Positions 25,964 through 37,550 of a DNA stretch of 64,000 nt are shown here, one piece after another. The stretch is from Dichetophora obliterata (Eukaryota; Arthropoda; Insecta; Diptera; Sciomyzidae), in contig OY986438.1 of assembly GCA_963920525.1 (NCBI GenBank), positions 122,426,920-122,490,919 on the forward strand. The letters run 5' to 3'. Numbering within the stretch: the first letter of the stretch is position 1; each line of letters starts with the position of its first letter. Below the pieces are notes generated by a model. It did not search any database, was not told where the DNA came from, and saw only the letters and a list, made by a program, of their open reading frames with translations. Made by a program: the position numbers and the translations under genes.

Positions 25964-26672
25964 ATACAATTTTTTATTTGATACTAACAGTTTATAGTAT
26001 CAAACATAAACACGTTTTGACTAATTAAACGTATAAAAAACAGACTTGATAGTTTATTAAACACATTAGTCCTTAAAAATTACATAAAAAATAGCAGTAA
26101 CAATTATTTTAATTTAACAATTGCAACACAATAAGCTCGTAATCTTTTACGTATTTGAAAAGTATACTATAAAATACCCTCATTTGGCTCTCCTATAAAA
26201 TCATTCTGCGATTTTTTTTTAAATTTCACCACATTTTAAGCGTTTGCCTTTTCATTGCCATATGACAATAAGAAAATGATTCGGGTTAACTGACAAATAG
26301 GGTGTCCCTTAAAAATCATTTCTTACAAATACCTCGGGAACAAGTTTTATTCTGTTCCTTTTTTAATAAAAGTTTTGTGTTTAAAATTTTACCTCAATAT
26401 CTCAAAGTTTAGGTAGGGCATAAAGCTTTTAAAACTGTTAGTTTTTAACTTAAAATTTGGTATTGCCAAAAGAAAATGAAACTCACGCTAGGAGCTTGTA
26501 GATACCACATGGCATTGGAAAAGTTTTATGAAAGTATTCAAAAATGTTTACAATCGTTTTAACAGTATCTTTAACGCTTTACGAAACATTCGCGATATAA
26601 TAATCAGCGGAAATATTCAACGACATTTCTTGTTAGTATTTGCGCTAGTCGCTCATCTCTAAAAAAAGTCAG
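25964..26672. other. No gene seen
   Basis: AT-rich spacer with no frame or repeat that I could support. Confidence 0.5.
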
Positions 26673-27562
26673 CTGTAGCTAGTTCCTGTAACAAAATCGG
26701 CAAGTTACCGATTTATGTAACGACACGCGTTATCGATTCCTAGTTACCGATTTCGTGACAACTAATGTTTGTGTACGTTGAAATCGGTAAAAATTCGGTC
26801 CGTGATGAAAAAGAGCACAAATCGATAAGAAACGTTGCGAAATTGAGTTAAATGGCAAGCAGCTGTCTAGTTGCATTTATTTTATTTTATGTGCGCTAAA
26901 ATTTTATAATAAAAAGGTGATGGTCTTGTTATCAAAAAGTGATTATCTGATTATTTAAATGTGTTATAATGTTTGCGGAAATAATCAACTATTATGAATG
27001 TAAATAATTGACAATAATTGATGTGTATCAAAAACTTAGCAAATATTTGCAACCGTGTTCTTTTGCACTGCTCTAACAAATATTTTGTTTCTTAAATTTC
27101 CTTCTTTTATGTAAATGGGCATTCTTTTTAAATCGCATTACCTTGAAAGTTAAAACATTTTAAAACAAAAACAGTATTATAGTCAGAGTATTACAATAAA
27201 AAATGTAACTTAAGTGAAAGTGACCGTTTTAGAATATTAATTGCGAGTACTTGTTATTCAATATAAACACAACATTACTGTCATTTATATAGATCTGTAG
27301 AAATCTCACTTGCCGCAGAGTGAGTGAGAAAAACATGAAGTTTTATCGATTCACTTTTCTAACACAAATAATTTTTTTAAAGATTCTATTGAAGTGAAAT
27401 CGGAACATGTGACAACTTATTGATTTGGAACAAACGAATAAAACAGAAATCGCTTCAGATTATTACACAAACAGTGTAGGTGAGAATTACGTCAGAGTGA
27501 CGTCAAATCGGTAACATGGATCGGTAACTGCGATTGTTACGAGTTACAACAAAGAGCTACAG
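26673..27562. mobile_element. Inverted-repeat element with CTGTAGCT ends
   Basis: CTGTAGCTAGTTCCTGTAAC at 26673 pairs with the inverse of GTTACAACAAAGAGCTACAG ending 27562. GTTACCGATT and AATCGGTAAC motifs lie just inside each end. No clear target duplication was found and no coding sequence is inside, so the superfamily is open. Confidence 0.6.
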
Positions 27563-27689
27563 TTCATGTAAATACAAAAAGTTATGTTTTAGTGTTGTGT
27601 TATTCTTGTCTTTATCACAAAAATGGATTCAGAATCGCAAAAAAAAAGTAAAATAAAAATCACTTCGACAGAGTATTTATTTAACAGAT

Positions 27690-27995
27690 CATGCAGATTA
27701 TAAGTTATGTGGAGCACGACTTCCTGCAAACTTGCAAGTGCTGAGACTTTTAATTCATAACCTGCGTTCTGACCGCTACTCCAATGGATCTCAGACAAGA
27801 GCTTATTCGGTGACATCTGTAGATATAATGGAAGTATTGGCTAAGGGACGTATTTCTACTCAAGCAAAAAACCGTGTAGTGACTAAGCTTAAGAAATTGT
27901 ATTCCAATTGGAAAACGCTCATGAAAACAGCAAACCGACGCAATTTTGTTCAAAAGTCAAGAGAAGACGCATTCAAAAATACCGTAGTAAAATAA
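27690..27995 (+). pseudogene. N-terminal fragment related to the 46-48 kb element gene
   Basis: An open stretch reads KLCGARLPANLQVLRLLIHN near its start, then RISTQAKNRVVTKLKKLYSN, and ends after QKSREDAF at 27995. The pattern LP, a hydrophobic stretch, a (W/L)xKxxI(P/S)T segment, a basic helix and an F near the end parallels residues 15-105 of the uncharacterised gene at 46175-48007. I infer a shared N-terminal domain, not a close copy. Frame text upstream of the first Met (27690-27731) also fits, so the 5' part has lost its start. Nothing matching the downstream domain follows. Function is unknown. Confidence 0.5.
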
Positions 27996-28267
27996 TTATA
28001 TGTGCAACACTTCAAATGCAATTCTAAGCAAACATAACTTCACTTGTTTTTATATTATTTATTATTGAAATAGTTATAAGAACATATATGCAAAACAAGG
28101 TATAGCTTATTAAAAAACTTATTGTTATTAAAAATAAATTAAAATGTATTTAAAAAGTTCATAGAAAATATTCATAAGTTCAAAACCTATTTTTATTGAT
28201 TTTATGGAATAAAATAGAAATATATATAGATTTATAAAAGAATATGTCTTTCTATCTTATATATGAC

Positions 28268-29178
28268 TTAGTTAAGCGTGAAAAGCATGAAGTACACCAG
28301 CGATCTGAGGATGAAGCCATCGATTTTCTGCCATTCATCTTAAAGAACTGTTTTCAGATGCTTCATCGACTCGAAGTGACGCCCGTTTTTATAAACTTAG
28401 GCCGAAAGAATGCTCCCTAGGTTTTCGATAGGATTCAAGTCATGACTAACAGCAGGTCACTGCAGTACGGGTATATTTACGATTTATTGAAAGTCATTTG
28501 TGGCTCGGGAAGAACTTGTTAGTGCGTTGTCCTGCTGAAAAGTCCAGTTATCCTGGTATTTATAGCATGTGGACACAATAAACACATCATCTAATAACTC
28601 AATATACATTTATGCATTCGATTTGCACGAAATAAAATACAGGGGAGACTTTCAAAGTTTCTGACACCGACTGAAACTATCAATGATCCCCGCCCATGGG
28701 TACGCGCATACCTAATTTGTCGAGGCTATCGCAAATTGTTCCGGTATTTCTGGCAACCGTCGGGCCCATCAAGGTTAAACCTTTTTTCATCATTTATATG
28801 ACATTTTCAAATTCTTTCTCACAAAATTTGTATTTTTCGGCATATGCTAGACTAGCCGAAAAGTGTTATGGTAGAAGTCTGGGTTAAGAGAAGGGTGATT
28901 CATAACTGACGTTGGAATTTTCATTCAAAATTTGCTGGATTCTGCTTCTGGTGACCCTTAGATTCAATTGCGCAGCAAGACGTCGAATTTGGCTTTTGTG
29001 CCGTTTTTCAATCACGGATTTTCTTTCACTGCGCTTTAAATACGGTATAATAGTTGCCAGAGTCTTTTAAAAAATTTTTTATGGTGTTTCGGTGACGATT
29101 TGTCCTAGCACCTACTTTCATACCGGCTACATTTAAGTATCAACGATCTTCTTCAGATAAAGTGGCTCTGCATGGCAT
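28268..29178 (-). pseudogene. Tc1/Tc3-like transposase pseudogene
   Basis: On the minus strand the gene starts MPCRATLSEEDR (29178) and continues with a degraded helix-turn-helix region. Near 28510 a damaged QQDN segment marks the second catalytic Asp, followed by SRATNDF and NIPVLQ. HDLNPIENLG (about 28415-28445) carries the third acidic residue in the Asn-Pro-Ile-Glu context typical of DD34E enzymes. The last part runs to VYFMLFTLN and a stop at 28268. At least five stops or shifts interrupt it. No terminal repeats were identified. Confidence 0.75.
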
Positions 29179-30269
29179 TTTTATTTTAAAAATGAAACAT
29201 CTTAAATGTGCTCATATTTTGTTCCAAAAATGTATTACCGTTTATGGTTTTTCTTAATAACGTTATAAACAAAATTTTGTCATTTTTCGTAATATCAGTT
29301 AAAACACAAAAAAGCAACTGTGCACATATAAATATTTTCTATTGCACACGCGAGATTACACAGTTCGATTAACGGTACTACGAATACGAGGAAAAGAAGA
29401 ATTCTCTGTTTGACTAATAAACTTCATCCATTAACAAAAATTTTGGCAAACTCAGAAAAATTGTACTGTTATAAACCAGGGAGAAAAAATAAAAAAATAT
29501 TTGTGCACATATTAATATTTTACTGAGGCACTTTAAATAATCATTTGGACATTGCATGTGCAACGCAAAACTTGCAACTAAAGACAGGCGTTTTTTGATT
29601 TTACAAAGATAGGAGGGACGTATCGGCCGTGAATAAAAACCTATTTAAAAAAGAAAAAAGAGCAGCTAAGAGAATTTAAAATATTTTAAAAAGAAAGGAG
29701 TGCTACAACAAAATAATGAAATAATGTCTTCCTTTAGACTACAAAGTGGAGAGTGCGCTGGACTATCAACCCAGTGGTCTCTGGTTAAAATCCGGGATCG
29801 GGCATGGTATTTTTCACTTTCTTTGTTCTTTCCTAAATTTAAGAATTATGAAAAACTAAAAATCCACAGTTAAATAATGCAAAATGTCGAATTAAAAGAC
29901 AGAAACGACTAAGGGCTGGAAATGCTTGCCGAGGTTAAGGCATAACACTAGAGCCTCGGTTAAAAGCAATTCAAATTGTCTTCCCGTTTGTTTCGCCTAT
30001 TCAATTCTTCAAAATAATCTATCCCTTTCCTTTCAGCTCAAAGACCAAACCCTGTTTGTATAAGGTGCATGCCTTGGTTCTTTGATCTTTTAAAAAAAGT
30101 CTTTCATTTTATTTAAATATAATTATATGAATAAGAGTTACATTTTCACTGTGCTTAGCGGACTACACAGTTAACTCCTCGGGTTCAAATAAATCCATCT
30201 CGACATATGGTAGTGAGGATGAACAGTCCAATTTTAGTGAAAATTTTTCTAAATGTAGAAAAAGTACAA
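29179..30269. other. No protein gene seen; weak tRNA-like stretch
   Basis: 29740-29800 contains TGGAGAGTGCG and, 30 bases later, GGTTAAAATCC, which loosely match RNA polymerase III A and B boxes. No cloverleaf could be drawn. The rest is AT-rich spacer. Confidence 0.3.
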
Positions 30270-30965
30270 ACGATACACCCAAGCAGAAACTGCAATACTA
30301 AAACGAGGTCGAAGAAAGGCTGTGTCAGCAAAATTAGCTGCATCGTTGGACACTGCCAAAGTTAGTATTAGATCATCAACCAAAATTGTTTTTAACTGCG
30401 CTGAGCATTCTAATATCAATAAATCTGATATTAATATCAACAAAAGTTCTATGCATCGTGCAAGGACTAAACATAGAAGCAAAACTGCTAGTAAAATTAA
30501 GACTGAATTTCTGAACAAGATGGACGAAACATCCAATTTGGTTGCCCATTTCGACGGCAAAAGAATTGAATTAAGAGGCGGTAGAACTGAGGAACGTCTA
30601 CCTTGTTACAGGCCCTATGATTGATGAACAGCTACTCATTTCTCCTGTTTTGCCACATGGGACAGGTGTTGAGCAAGCAAAAGCGGTAGTTTTCGAGTTG
30701 AAAAAATGGGGATTGTGTGATAAAGTGGAAGCAGTTTGTACGGACACAACTAACGCGATCGCAGGTAAGTGAGATCTAAAATATAAGTATTTCCCCATTG
30801 AACTTACAAGTCTTACATATATTAATTACAAAAATTATTTTTGCAGAAATGTAAGATTTATTTCTGTAGAAATGGGGCAGTTGTTTTGATTGAGAAGCAA
30901 CTTGAGAAGAGCCTGTTGCTTGCAAACATCATGTTGCTGAAATGAGACCCTCCCAAGGAAAAGGG
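30270..30965 (+). pseudogene. Remnant of an uncharacterised transposase-like gene
   Basis: A frame from about 30270 reads LKRGRRKAVSAKLAASLDTA, then a KSSMHRARTKHRSKTASKIK region, and LVAHFDGKRIE near 30537-30569. A frameshift leads to QLLISPVLPHGTGVEQAKAV (about 30625-30690) and WGLCDKVEAVCTDTTNAIAG, ending at a splice donor (AG then GTAAGT, 30766). After TTTTTGCAG (30846) a piece with LIEKQLEKS and ACKHHVAEM follows. The order HWDGK-like, GTG, (F/C)xDTT and ACRHH-like is one I associate with an uncharacterised repeat-type gene family in arthropods and cnidarians; I cannot name a superfamily. Frameshifts make it non-functional. Confidence 0.55.
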
Positions 30966-31531
30966 GCTTGGGCGGTGTTGTAGATTTTGATTCTTCTAAC
31001 TATCTGAAATATAAAAACCAAGAATATTACTAATCACTATGAGTACAGCTATGAGTGGAACTAGAAAGAAAATAAAATATTGAAAATCGACAGAATGACG
31101 CGCTTTTGAAATTTTAATTCTAAAAGCAACTTGTTTTTTACCGGTAATTATTTATTTATTTATTTATTTGGCCAAGCAAGGCCAAAACAGTTTGTTCTTT
31201 TAGTTATTTTTTTCCTCACCCCTTTCCTTGTTTTGGTGTACAATAATATGCTAATTGAAGTGGGAGTAATCCGACCACCTGAACGACATGAATTCAAGTA
31301 CACGTCAAAAAGAAAAGGAGAGAAGAGAATAAAAGAAAAGAAAAAACAGAAGGAACGTACATACTAACATATTTTATACAAAGTAGTAGAAAATAAGACT
31401 ATTAAACTACTGTGATATCTTATAATTAATAGGGAACAGTTAAAGAGGCATGGATAGTGATTGGTGATCGTGATAAGGATATATGCTTAGAGTGGAAAGA
31501 GGTGATTGGATAGGGCACGCTTGAATATGTA

Positions 31532-32729
31532 AAGGGTGGTTAAATTTTAAGGGCCGATTTTGATTTTGAATAAAACACAAATTATTTAGGGAATTATTGT
31601 CATTTCATTTTATTATGATAATATTGGTATGGTTCAATTATGAATGAAACAAAATATCGGCAAAATGGCCGCCGCGACCTCGGCGGCACAGCACCATGCG
31701 ATGGTCCAAATTTTCGATGACGCTGAGGCATAATTGAGGTTCTATGCCGTTAATGTGTCAAATTATCTCATCCTTTAGCTCTTGAATTATTGCTGCCTTA
31801 TCGACGTACACCTTTTCTTTCAAATAACTCCAAAGAAAGAAGTCCAACGGTGCCAAATCACATGATCTTGGCGGCCAATTGACATCGCCCCCACGTGAGA
31901 TAACACGGCCATTGAATTTGTCGCGCAAAAAGGCCATTGTTTCGTTAGCTGTGTGGCAAGTGGTACCGTCCTGTTGAAACCACATATCGTCCACATCTAT
32001 ATCTTCTAATTCGGGCCATAAAAAGTTCATTATCATCTCACGATAGCGAACACCATTCACAGTAACTGCCTGACCGGGCTCATTTTGGAAAAAATACAGC
32101 CCGATGATGCCGCCAGCCCATAAACCGCACCGAACAGTCAGTCTTTGTGGGTGCATTGGTTTTTCGACAATCACTCTTGGATTATCATTCGCCCAAATAT
32201 GGCAATTATGGTTATTGACGAATCCACTGAGGTGAAAATGTGCCTCATCACTGAAGATGATTTTCTTCGAAAATTGATCATCCACTGTTGCCATTTCTTG
32301 CCACCATTCTGACCATTGGCCTTGTAAGCGTGTAAATGCAAGTCTTTATGCATAATGTTCATCAACGACGAGCGTAAGAGGTGCAATTGTTGGGCACGAC
32401 GACGAGTTGAGGTGGACGGCCCTCAGCCACACTATCGCGAACTGTACGAGCATGCACTGGTGTTTTCACATCTTCTACAGACCCGGTTTGCTCAAATTTT
32501 TGCACATTTGGGAGATTAAATTGACCGAAAAAATCACGAAGTGCACTATATGAACGACCATTTTCATAATAAGCCTGAATAACTTTTACGCGTTGCTCGA
32601 TTATGTATCTTTCCATGGTTCAAATTGAATTAGTCTGAAATTGAGAAATGTCAAATGAAATGCAGAAAAAAACTTGAAGTTTAGGCGTGGTTTACATTCA
32701 ACATCGGCCCTTAAAATTAAACCACCCTT
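31532..32729 (-). mobile_element. Mariner-type transposon inserted in the LINE
   Basis: AAGGGTGGTTAAATTTTAAG at 31532 matches the inverse of the right end AAATTAAACCACCCTT (ending 32729), with GGGCCGAT next. TA lies outside both ends. The length of 1198 bases is normal for a complete Tc1/mariner element. It carries one transposase gene on the minus strand and is inserted in the 3' part of the LINE, so it arrived later. Confidence 0.9.
31638..32616 (-). pseudogene. Mariner/Tc1-superfamily transposase, nearly complete
   Basis: The start MERYIIEQRVKVIQAYYENG (32616) opens a helix-turn-helix domain. After a frameshift near 32380, MHKDLHLHAYK leads to the catalytic core. The first Asp is in KIIFSDEAHFHLSG (about 32230-32270), the second in MWFQQDGTTCH (about 31955-31985), the third in SCDLAPLDFFLW. 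I count 36 residues between the second and third Asp, so the third residue is Asp as in mariner and maT types. A TGA at 31758-31760 (probably from CGA) truncates the frame, after which HINGIEPQLCLSVIENLDHR continues to a natural stop at 31638. Damage is limited to a frameshift, a short N-terminal loss and this stop. Confidence 0.88.
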
Positions 32730-32739
32730 TATTTAGACG

Positions 32740-33250
32740 TTAGTGGTAGGTATTGCTCGCTGATAGTATTAGATATCATATAACATCTATTTATTAGTTC
32801 GTTGAAAGCGTACGTGGTGTTGTGCTGTGATTGATTCACTTGTATGCCTAGTTCTCCTTATTGGGTCATTAATTGTTACTTTGCTGGAAATATATTCGCT
32901 GTGAATGTTTCGGGCAATGACATCAAATATAAAACTTGAACAGAGTAGCGATCTTCTTGTTGACAACGGCATTATTTTAATGGCTTTCAGTCTGTCAACA
33001 CATGGTGGCAGGTTTCTATAGTCCCAAGGGTCGTACGTATCGCTCAAAGCAAAAAGTAAGAATTGTTTTTGGATAGATTCTATTCTATCACTATTCACTT
33101 CAAAACCTGGGTTCCTTACTGCGCAACAATATTCAAGAATTGGACGCACTAGTGTGCAATATAGGGTTTTAGTTACCCAGACGTTCTTGAATTCACTTGC
33201 ACGTCTTTTAATGAATCCGAGAAGCTTATTTAAGTGATAAATATATGATG
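32740..33250 (-). pseudogene. LINE reverse transcriptase C-terminal fragment
   Basis: The minus-strand frame reads LGFIKRRASEFKNVWVTKTL, then VRPILEYCCAVRNPGFEVN and DRIESIQKQFLLFAL. This is the thumb and C-terminal region of jockey/CR1-type LINE polymerases, downstream of the catalytic domain. LPPCVDRLKAI and FIFDVIARNIHS follow in the usual order. Beyond the mariner insert the frame FKRALSNHLFPL (just left of 31530) looks like its original end. The catalytic palm is missing. Confidence 0.85.
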
Positions 33251-34278
33251 TCTAAGATAACTTTGATTTTAGTACCAGCGATAGCCACTTATGTTGTGAA
33301 TAGCATATTAAAATTTCAAAAGATTCGGCTAAAAAGTTTTTGTTTTTTCCACAACACTATGCCGAAAAAAGTAGTTTCGAGATAAATGAGTATAAAGCGA
33401 ATGAATGTAGATGAAACATTGTGGCTCGATAACTAATAAAACGACTGTAGAAGTGGAAATAACGTCAGTATCTTTACAAAAATTAAACAATTTATTTTGA
33501 AAATACTATACTTTTGGAATATTAAAAAAAAAAACTCCTGACTCTAATAAATTTTAACTCTAACCGTAGAAGCAGTTGAAATGCCAACAAATTAATTTAC
33601 TTATCTTTCAGTAGAATCAATTTTTTGGCATGAGTACCTTTGTTAACAACTGTAACTTTTTGATGTTAACTTATCGAAAGGTCAACTCATGGTCAGGTCT
33701 ATGTAAACGCATGGTTAGTTGATATGTCTTGTGTAGTCTCTGAGCCCAATCCCTATTAGGGTAAGTAAATTTCTCTCACTTCTGATTGTTTTGGAGCACT
33801 CATATCGATAGCGTTGAGATATTTCAATGAAACTTGGTTCTTAAGATGATCTTATGATGAAATCTATTGTTATATTTCATGTGATTTAAAAAAAAAAAGA
33901 AAAGAGGTAACAATTCCTTCTAATAATTGAACATTTTGCAAACTTTTAAAGTAATTTTTATTAAATTTTTCATTATGTGGTATATCATGTTTATACGATA
34001 ATTGATCCCTTTAATTGATCTTTTCTGAATTAAATTCATATTTTCTGAATTTCAAATGGAGTTTCTGAATATCAAATAATCTTTTCTGAATTTTAATGAA
34101 AATCTTTTAATTTCAATTAATCTTTTCCAAATATTTGCATTTCAGTTGATTTTTTTTGAAATTACAATTGGAAATGGTGTATATGTTCGCTTCATAAATG
34201 TTTTTAAATCTTGGTGTAAGATTTTATTTCGATATATGAAAGCTTTTAAGAAAGTTGATTAATATGATTTATCAAACA
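33251..34278. other. No gene; TTTCTGAATT repeat at about 33998-34178
   Basis: From 34022 the motif TTTTCTGAATTTCAA recurs five or six times at irregular spacing. It is the inverse of the AATTGAAATTCAGAA repeat at 40145-40765. The rest is featureless. Confidence 0.6.
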
Positions 34279-34794
34279 CTAGTTGACCCTGCAGACGTTG
34301 TTCTCCCCTTTCTGGTAGTTGGTCTCATGATGATCAATGATGCAAGTCTCATTTTATTACTCAGCTTCGGCGGGTCTATATTTCAAAGAAGTAGTAATTA
34401 TGAACCAACTTTCATGGTTTATATGTAATATTGCATTAAAAACTGTTTCATGAGTTCTTATATCTTGTTCTTATGTTCAAGATATAGCAAAATAGATAAA
34501 TCCAAAGCAATCCTCGAACCTGTAAATACTTTCCGTATCCAAAAACACATCTTTGATGATTGTAGCTCTTAATAAGCTATTTGCTTATTTATAAACGACG
34601 GTTTGCACGTGAAGTATCTCGCCACACATTCGACTTACTTCGACGACCTATGTTAGCTCGTCCTCTCTTTGGCCTTGTAATAAGCACATAAAAACGACTC
34701 AGAATTGTTTTCACAGTAAATAAAATCTGTCGAAATTACCTTGATAATTCCACAATATTGAAATCTTAAAACTGAGTCCTCTAGTCTTGCTTAA

Positions 34795-35299
34795 CCCTCT
34801 AATGCCCAAGCCCGCATATAGGCTATAAAACCGTAGTCTGTGGAAAATTTTTCAAATGGTTTCCTTCAGAGTCTAGACGAATCTTTAGGCTATATTTTAG
34901 TTTTTCTCTATTGAAGCTAGCATGCTCGTTGGACAATTACGTTAATATGAATTTAAATTTCATCATTTTTTTACGAATTCAATTAATTTTATATTCGAAA
35001 TTTTTAGCTCGATTTTCGGTAAATAAAAAAAAAAAACATTAATTGAAGTGAGATCGAAGTGGAAAAAAAGATAATTCTTAGTAAGAAGTTGTTTTTTCTT
35101 TTAATTGAGATAAAAATATGTAAAACAACAATGCAAGGTGTTAAAAAAACCGTTAACATTTTCACCTGTTGTGGACATTTTCACCTGTAAAAAATTAACG
35201 AAGAACTAAAATTGAAAACGAACTTCAGATTCGTTTTTCTTGTACCCAAATTAGTGTAATCTGATTTGGAGCTCAAACAAAAAAAGGGGCATTAGGAGG
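34795..35299. mobile_element. TTAA-type MITE inside Helitron copy 1
   Basis: After TTAA (34791-34794) the sequence CCCTCTAATGCCCAAG begins. The inverse of GGGGCATTAGGAGG ends at 35299 and is followed by CTAA, a one-base change from TTAA. About 12 of the first 14 end bases pair. No coding sequence. Confidence 0.55.
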
Positions 35300-35303
35300 C
35301 TAA

Positions 35304-36010
35304 CCGTGTTGCGGCCCCGTTGCCAAACACCAATAAAATGTTTTAAGTGAAACTGCATACGTAAATTGTGGTCGAATACTGCATTCCATGGCAGTGCGAC
35401 CAATAATGCAAAAGCTGTTGAATTTCTCTAATTTAGGTTGTATGGTAGATGCCACGCCCCCTTGTGCAACGCCATACGGTGTCATCAGTAAAACTGCTTG
35501 GGTAAATTGAGTTCGAATACTGAATTCCCAGGCTATGCGGCTTATAACTCAAAAGCTATTCGATATCGGAAATTTGAGTTGTTTGAGAAGTGCCACGCCT
35601 CTTTGTCCAACTCCAATAAAATGTTATCAGAGAAACGCCACGCGTAAATTGTGGTCGAATACCGAATTCCGGAGCTGTGTGCCTTATAACTCCAAAGCAA
35701 TTCGATACCGCAAATTTGGGTTGTATGGGCAGTGCCACGCCCCCTTTTATAACGCTCGTAAAATGTTATCAGTAAAACTGAATGTGTAAATTGTGGTCGA
35801 AAACTGAATTCTATGGCTGTGCCACCTATAACTCAATAGCTATTCAATTTCTCAAATTTGGGTTGTATGGGGGTGGTACACTCCCTTGTCCAACGCCATA
35901 CAATTTTATAAGTGAAGCGGTACGTGCAAATTGTGGTCGAATACCGAATTCCGAGGCTGTGCGGCTTTTAACTCCAAAGCTATTCGAACACTTCCCATAA
36001 AAAATACAAA
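35304..36010 (-). repeat. Tandem array, about 141-base unit, five copies
   Basis: GCCACGCCCC or a variant occurs at about 35451, 35592, 35734 and 35875. Each unit also has AAATTGTGGTCGAATAC and AACTCAAAAGCTATTCGA. The same unit, inverted, forms the larger array at 60740-62165. Overlapping open frames on both strands come from the repeat. Confidence 0.92.
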
Positions 36011-36390
36011 AAGCTAATTGATTTGTAGGCGGTAAAAGGGGGTGTGGCAAAATTTCCTTTTTCTCTACACCTTTCCTGATATGAGGCTAACAAAACGCAA
36101 AAAAATTATTAAAAACGGCCGAGCCGTTTCCGACTTTTAGCGAGACTAACGCACACTCATTTGATTTTTATATATATAGATTAACTCTGAATTGTCCCCG
36201 TTTTTACCGAAAAATGTCCCCGAGTTTGGACCACTGCTCCAAATTTTTGGGCGATTGTCACCAAATGCTGCAAAAGTGAGATGGTCACACTAATTATTAT
36301 TGATGTTACAGTCATGCATACCATTTAAGGAAAAAATTACACTGAAATATTTACAGGACCACTATTTTTAGAATACTTAAGACTGTTGTA

Positions 36391-37550
36391 CGCACTCAAA
36401 GAAATATTCTTGGTAAAATTGATACATAACTTTTGTTAATCCCTAACAAAACCAAACTGTCCAATCAATTCAATTTGATCAATAATGCATTATTCTTTCG
36501 TCAATTCAAAAGAAAATTTATCCATTTGATTAAAAACAGCAACAAATTCAATGCGTAACAACGAAATTATTTTACTAGCTTGAAATATAAGTTTGTTAAC
36601 TTGATTTAAGCATGTTCACGCTGACAGATTCGTCAATCAATCGAAATAATATTTTAGAATTTTAATAAATAATATTAACAAACTACTTTGTTGGCTTGAT
36701 CAATAGATTTGTTATACTGAAGAAATGATTAATGTTATTGATAATCGACCGATTCAAGTGGATAAAATTTCAATTTCATAATGATAAAAAGGATTATCAA
36801 TTTCAAAAACCTTTAATAATGTCAACAGAAAGAAATGGTTGGTATTTCAGTGGCGTCATTTGCGTTTTTAAATCATGTACAAAATAAAGTTAAGAAGATA
36901 AAATTCGGGAAAGCTTTAAAATACAGTGCAATATTTTAAGTGGAAGCTTACTTGTGTGTGGAAGCTAAGTGTGTACATGTGAGCTTGTGAAATAATTTTT
37001 TTTGTTTTCAAGTGAACCAATTTTACCATAATGCACCTTCGACATATGAGGCACTTCAACATTTTTGGCTGAGTTTCTAAATGCATTTATCATTAGCGAT
37101 GACTACAAATTGAGCTTCTTTTTCAATGAATTCAGCATGGATAATATCAACGTTTGTGAATTCCATAATTATATTTATAAGTATGTTTATTATACATAAA
37201 CTGTAATAAAATCTTTTAATCAGAACAACAAAGCATTTGAGTATTATTGATAAAAACAATGTTTTCAACAGAATAGAAAATTCAACAAACTATTGTATTT
37301 TTCATGTTGAAATATTCTGTAGTCATATTGACAAAGTGTTTTATCAAATCAACAATAAAAACGCTATATTCGTGATAAAGGCTTATATCAAATTGAAACA
37401 TCCATTTATCATATAAATTTTTGTCAATATGATTGGAACTTATCACCTTTAATCTAATTGACAAAAGCTTTTGTTGACTGTATATTGACAAAAAATGTAT
37501 CAACTATACCTAGGAATTGGTCAATATGAACAAATATTTCTTTGAGTGCG
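36391..37550. mobile_element. Inverted-repeat element with CGCACTCAAAGAAATATT ends
   Basis: CGCACTCAAAGAAATATT (36391) is matched by AATATTTCTTTGAGTGCG (37550), 18 of 18 bases, with further similarity inward (AATTGATACAT versus ATGTATCAACT). TTGATAA, TTGACAA and similar short motifs recur throughout the interior on both strands, giving a foldback character. No target duplication is obvious. No transposase. Confidence 0.8.

Larger units (their letters stand above)
31141..33250 (-). mobile_element. Jockey-like LINE, 5'-truncated 3' end, split by a mariner
   Basis: On the minus strand the C-terminal end of a reverse-transcriptase protein is followed by a 3' untranslated region. That region closes with GGCCTTGCTTGGCC, a short stem, and then an (AAAT)n tail at 31143-31170. 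Such a tail is characteristic of jockey/I-type LINEs. The 5' side stops near 33250, so only the last part of the element remains. A 1198-base mariner interrupts it at 31532-32729. Confidence 0.82.
34279..36180 (-). mobile_element. Helitron-like element, copy 1
   Basis: On the minus strand the element starts TCTATATATATAAAAATCAA (36180), preceded by A. It ends GCAGGGTCAACTAG (34279), followed by T. A-TC...CTAG-T is the Helitron insertion signature. ACAACGTCTGCAGGG near the 3' end provides the GC-rich terminal region. It contains a 141-base tandem array (35304-36010) and a TTAA-flanked insert (34795-35299). No Rep/helicase gene is present, so it is non-autonomous. Confidence 0.82.

Noticed and set aside
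35535..36050. Overlapping frames on both strands in the Helitron
   Set aside because: They follow the 141-base tandem unit, and similar frames recur in the inverted array at 60.9-61.3 kb.
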